A program made the translations under genes and the position numbers. From Neckera pumila (Eukaryota > Streptophyta > Bryopsida > Hypnales > Neckeraceae): a stretch of 64,000 nt of DNA. Below, one piece after another: positions 61,543 through 64,000 of the stretch (position 1 is the first letter of the stretch; each line of letters begins with the position of its first letter). The notes beneath the pieces are model-generated. The model was not told the DNA's origin and made no database searches. It saw nothing but the letters and a program-made list of their open reading frames with translations. The DNA lies in NCBI GenBank assembly GCA_963969595.1, contig OZ018409.1, forward strand, positions 10,244,520 to 10,308,519, read 5' to 3'.

Positions 61543-61699
61543 CTGGAGCTAATTGATGATGATATCTAACGTGTTATTAATGTGCAACTTGGTATTGATG
61601 AGCCGCTTGTTTTTGAGGAACAACTTGTTCTTGCAATGAGGCTTATTGCTGTAAAGCTGCCAAAGAATCCTTCAAGATAGCATTCTCCTTTTGAAGCAA

Positions 61700-62309
61700 A
61701 GCCAAGTTTTTTTGCATGGCTAATCTAGTATCCTATGGTAGTTCTGCATGCAATTCTTCCAATTGATAAATAGTCGTTATCATTGTCATCATCAAAGTCA
61801 TATTGTGACCAAAACCTCATTTCCTCCTCAATAAGAGATGTAAGAATAGCCAAAGGTGTATTGCAGGATAAAACTGATACTAGCTGCATAGGAGTTGAAG
61901 GTGTACAGTCTAACGAATTCTCAAGAGTTGAAATTAGACTCAAAGTTGGACTTGTAGTAACTAATGCATTTTGAAGCATCATACATGTCTCTATAGAAGT
62001 TGAAGCGAGGTTTGAAGTTGGAATCAATGGAACACTGAGTGTGTTACAAAGATCAACAGGTATGGTGTCAAAAGGCAAAGGTGCACTAACAAGTTGAATT
62101 GGTAAATTATGACTGTCTTACTCTAAAATAAACTTGGAAAACTAAAGTTGGTACAACAAAAACTAGTTCAACAAAAACTAATCTCGTTGAAATTGGTCCT
62201 AGAGAACTTAATGAGGGTGAAGTAGACTCCCCTCCCACATTTTCAATAGCAAGAATAGTGTCTTTTTTTAAACTACAACCAAGAAAGCTACTAAAAGAAA
62301 AATCCACCC
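61700..62309 (-). other. Possible C-terminal extension of the recombinase relic
   Basis: Two minus-strand ORFs in different frames (62307-62107 and 62078-61725) encode Ser/Thr/Leu-rich sequence with an acidic FDDDNDNDY patch. They follow the recombinase segment directly and may be its decayed tail, but nothing in them is recognisable. Confidence 0.25.
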
Positions 62310-64000
62310 TTACTCCTCAATTGCTAACTTCAAAAAATTGAATGGATTGTTGAGGCAAAATGCATACATTTGTAGCATGCTACTGTGCTTCTCAATTTCA
62401 AAAAGCTTTTTTAATTCTCTTTCACCATTTTCTAGCCATGCAAGGACTTGTGCTACTCTCGCATCTAATGCCTTCATCCAATTATAACTTTCTATCACTA
62501 TAAGAAACCCGCGTTTTAGGTAACGTTAGCGTAACCTAAGCAAACGCATTTTTGTGGACGCAAAATAAAGCAACTTGTTTTTTTATGTCAATAATAACAT
62601 CCAATATAATATACTTCCACCAAAAGGCGTCTACTTAGGTTACGCTAACGTCACCTAAAACGCGGGTTTCTTATAGTGTACATTCTTCATATTTTTGTGC
62701 AATGTAATAGGTGCAATAGTTTTCAACAGTACTCTTGCTAGACACATCCGGATGATGCCTATTACCCTTGTTGTTACCCTTCTGCTCTTCTTAGTATAAT
62801 CTCCTTTCAAATCAGCAACTGCTACCATGTCCTGCATAAAATTTTGCAATATTGATTCCCTAAGGTTGACATTTGATTTGAACCAAATGTGATCCTTGGG
62901 ATGAATAACAAGAGACATGAAAAGATGAACTGATTTAGAAATTGATGGCATATGCAAAATGAGAACCTTAAATGTATAAATCACATTAGGATCATGCAAA
63001 TAGATAGGCTCCCTAAATGCTTTCCTAGTATTATGTCAATGTTGGCTTGTGATTTTTTGAAGTACTCTCATCATATCTGAACAAACCACATAAAAAATTT
63101 GCTAGTGTCTCTTTAAACATCTATTGCAAAATCATGTAACCTACAAAGTGCATATCAAAGGGTTTTGGAAACCGGGATTCCTACTCAAAATTCCGACCTC
63201 AAATCTCACAATTCTACATCAACTGACCTCAACATCTCATGGCCATGCTTGTCAATGTCGAGATAGAAATTGATTGCATGCAACTTCTATAGCTCCGTAT
63301 TTTTTCTCATGAAAAAAACAAGTGTGGCGAAGAGGACAAACCTCCTCAGTGCCCCGTCAATACAATTTGACTGATGCAAGGGATGCGCTAAAATCCTACA
63401 CTCATCTTCATCAATGAAGTAATTGACCTTAGATCTTGTGTTGTTTGTACCAGCCTTGATCAACTTGTCTATCGCTAGAAGAAGTGATTTGTTTGTGTGA
63501 CCAAAAAACAGATGAGCGTGCAAGAAAAAATGTTGCTTATGAATCCTTATAGAATTAATCTGCTCTCTTTGAATCCCACAAAAATCTGGGTGAAACCTTT
63601 ATAGATTTGCATAACACTTTTATTAGAATAGTACTTCTTTTTTTGTTCTTCAGGCCATAAAAAAGCTATAAAGCAACTTTGACAACTCACAAAGAGGAAC
63701 TTCCTTTTAAAAAATGGAAGTGTCTAATTTCTAAAAAGCCTCCCTCCAAGCATTAAATTGGTTTTCACATAGGAGTTGCTCTTGGTTGTACCGCTCTTTT
63801 GGTTACTACACATTTCCTTGTCAAAAGAAACTTCATCAATAAATCAAAACTTATTGCGTTAACAATATCAAAACAAGACTCAATGCTTAGTTCAACTACT
63901 GCAAACTCAGTGCATTCCTCTCAACAAGCGCATCAAAGCGTTCATTAGATTCACTCAACGACATTGTCTCATTGCTATAATCATCAATAAACTCATCTAT
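62310..64000 (-). pseudogene. Crypton-like tyrosine recombinase relic
   Basis: Minus-strand pieces line up in the order of a tyrosine recombinase catalytic domain. 63523-63287 encodes YFIDEDECRILAHPLHQSN followed by GALRRFVLFATLVF, like the start of the domain. 62999-62682 encodes HPKDHIWFKS, then FMQDMVAVADLKGDYTKKSR (where N-H-S-x-R is usual), then MCLARVLLKTIAPITLHKNM, where G-H-K-N is usual. After the MITE, 62495-62310 gives IESYNWMKALDARVAQVLAW with a candidate catalytic Tyr (TAT, 62486-62484). Several stop codons between 63286 and 63000 and frame changes show it is dead. The K-D-x-W ... N-H-S-x-R ... G-H-K-N pattern is closest, from memory, to Crypton/DUF3504 recombinases. The 5' part continues beyond the window. 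Confidence 0.6.
62496..62678. mobile_element. 183-bp CACTA-type MITE inside the recombinase relic
   Basis: Both ends begin CACTATAAGAAACCCGCG and the inverted match extends about 50 bases with only a few differences (for example TAACG versus TGACG). Flanks are TAT (62493-62495) and TAC (62679-62681), a 3-bp target duplication with one change. CACTA termini plus a 3-bp duplication fit the CACTA superfamily. The near-identical arms indicate a recent insertion. Confidence 0.75.

Overview
The window is plant nuclear DNA: intron-rich genes of plant families separated by long AT-rich, transposon-filled stretches. The TIR sequence (with a VFINHRGPDVK-type motif), the Kazal protein form, compact introns and repeat content fit a seed-free plant, most likely a bryophyte such as a moss. 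That placement is inference. No bacterial-type operons, CRISPR arrays, rRNA or convincing tRNA genes were seen. I assembled the genes by hand, joining exons on reading phase and GT/AG borders, so exon edges are predictions.

Layout. 1-240 (minus): the first codons, leader and TATA box of a gene that runs off the window, probably for a plastid-targeted protein. 4516-6459 (plus): a four-exon secreted Kazal-type protease inhibitor. 9228-13134 (minus): a complete nine-exon EBP1/PA2G4-like gene. 13135-22518: no gene, several short TTAA-flanked elements. 22519-38635 (minus): an eight-exon LHT-type amino-acid transporter whose fourth coding intron is 12.3 kb, because an 11.7-kb CACTA-type DNA transposon (24603-36279, 3-bp AGT duplication) sits in it. 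The transposon carries its own broken ORFs, a nested 933-bp TTAA element and spliced, gene-like fragments. 40447-43393 (plus): a TIR/NB-ARC relic followed by a long ORF that looks like a degenerate GTPase. 49193-53899 (minus): a complete five-exon secreted GH31 alpha-glucosidase/alpha-xylosidase. 56621-57828: a 1.2-kb fold-back element. 60636-61542: another TTAA element. 62310-64000 (minus): a decayed Crypton-like tyrosine recombinase split by a 183-bp CACTA-type MITE.

The intact genes (Kazal inhibitor, EBP1, LHT transporter, GH31 enzyme) are unrelated in function and each looks separately transcribed; nothing suggests a pathway cluster. The unusual content is the mobile DNA: a gene-fragment-bearing CACTA element inside a host intron, a coherent piggyBac- or Kolobok-like TTAA family, a long fold-back, and a plant tyrosine-recombinase relic. 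The TIR/pseudo-GTPase locus is the strongest candidate for an undescribed protein.
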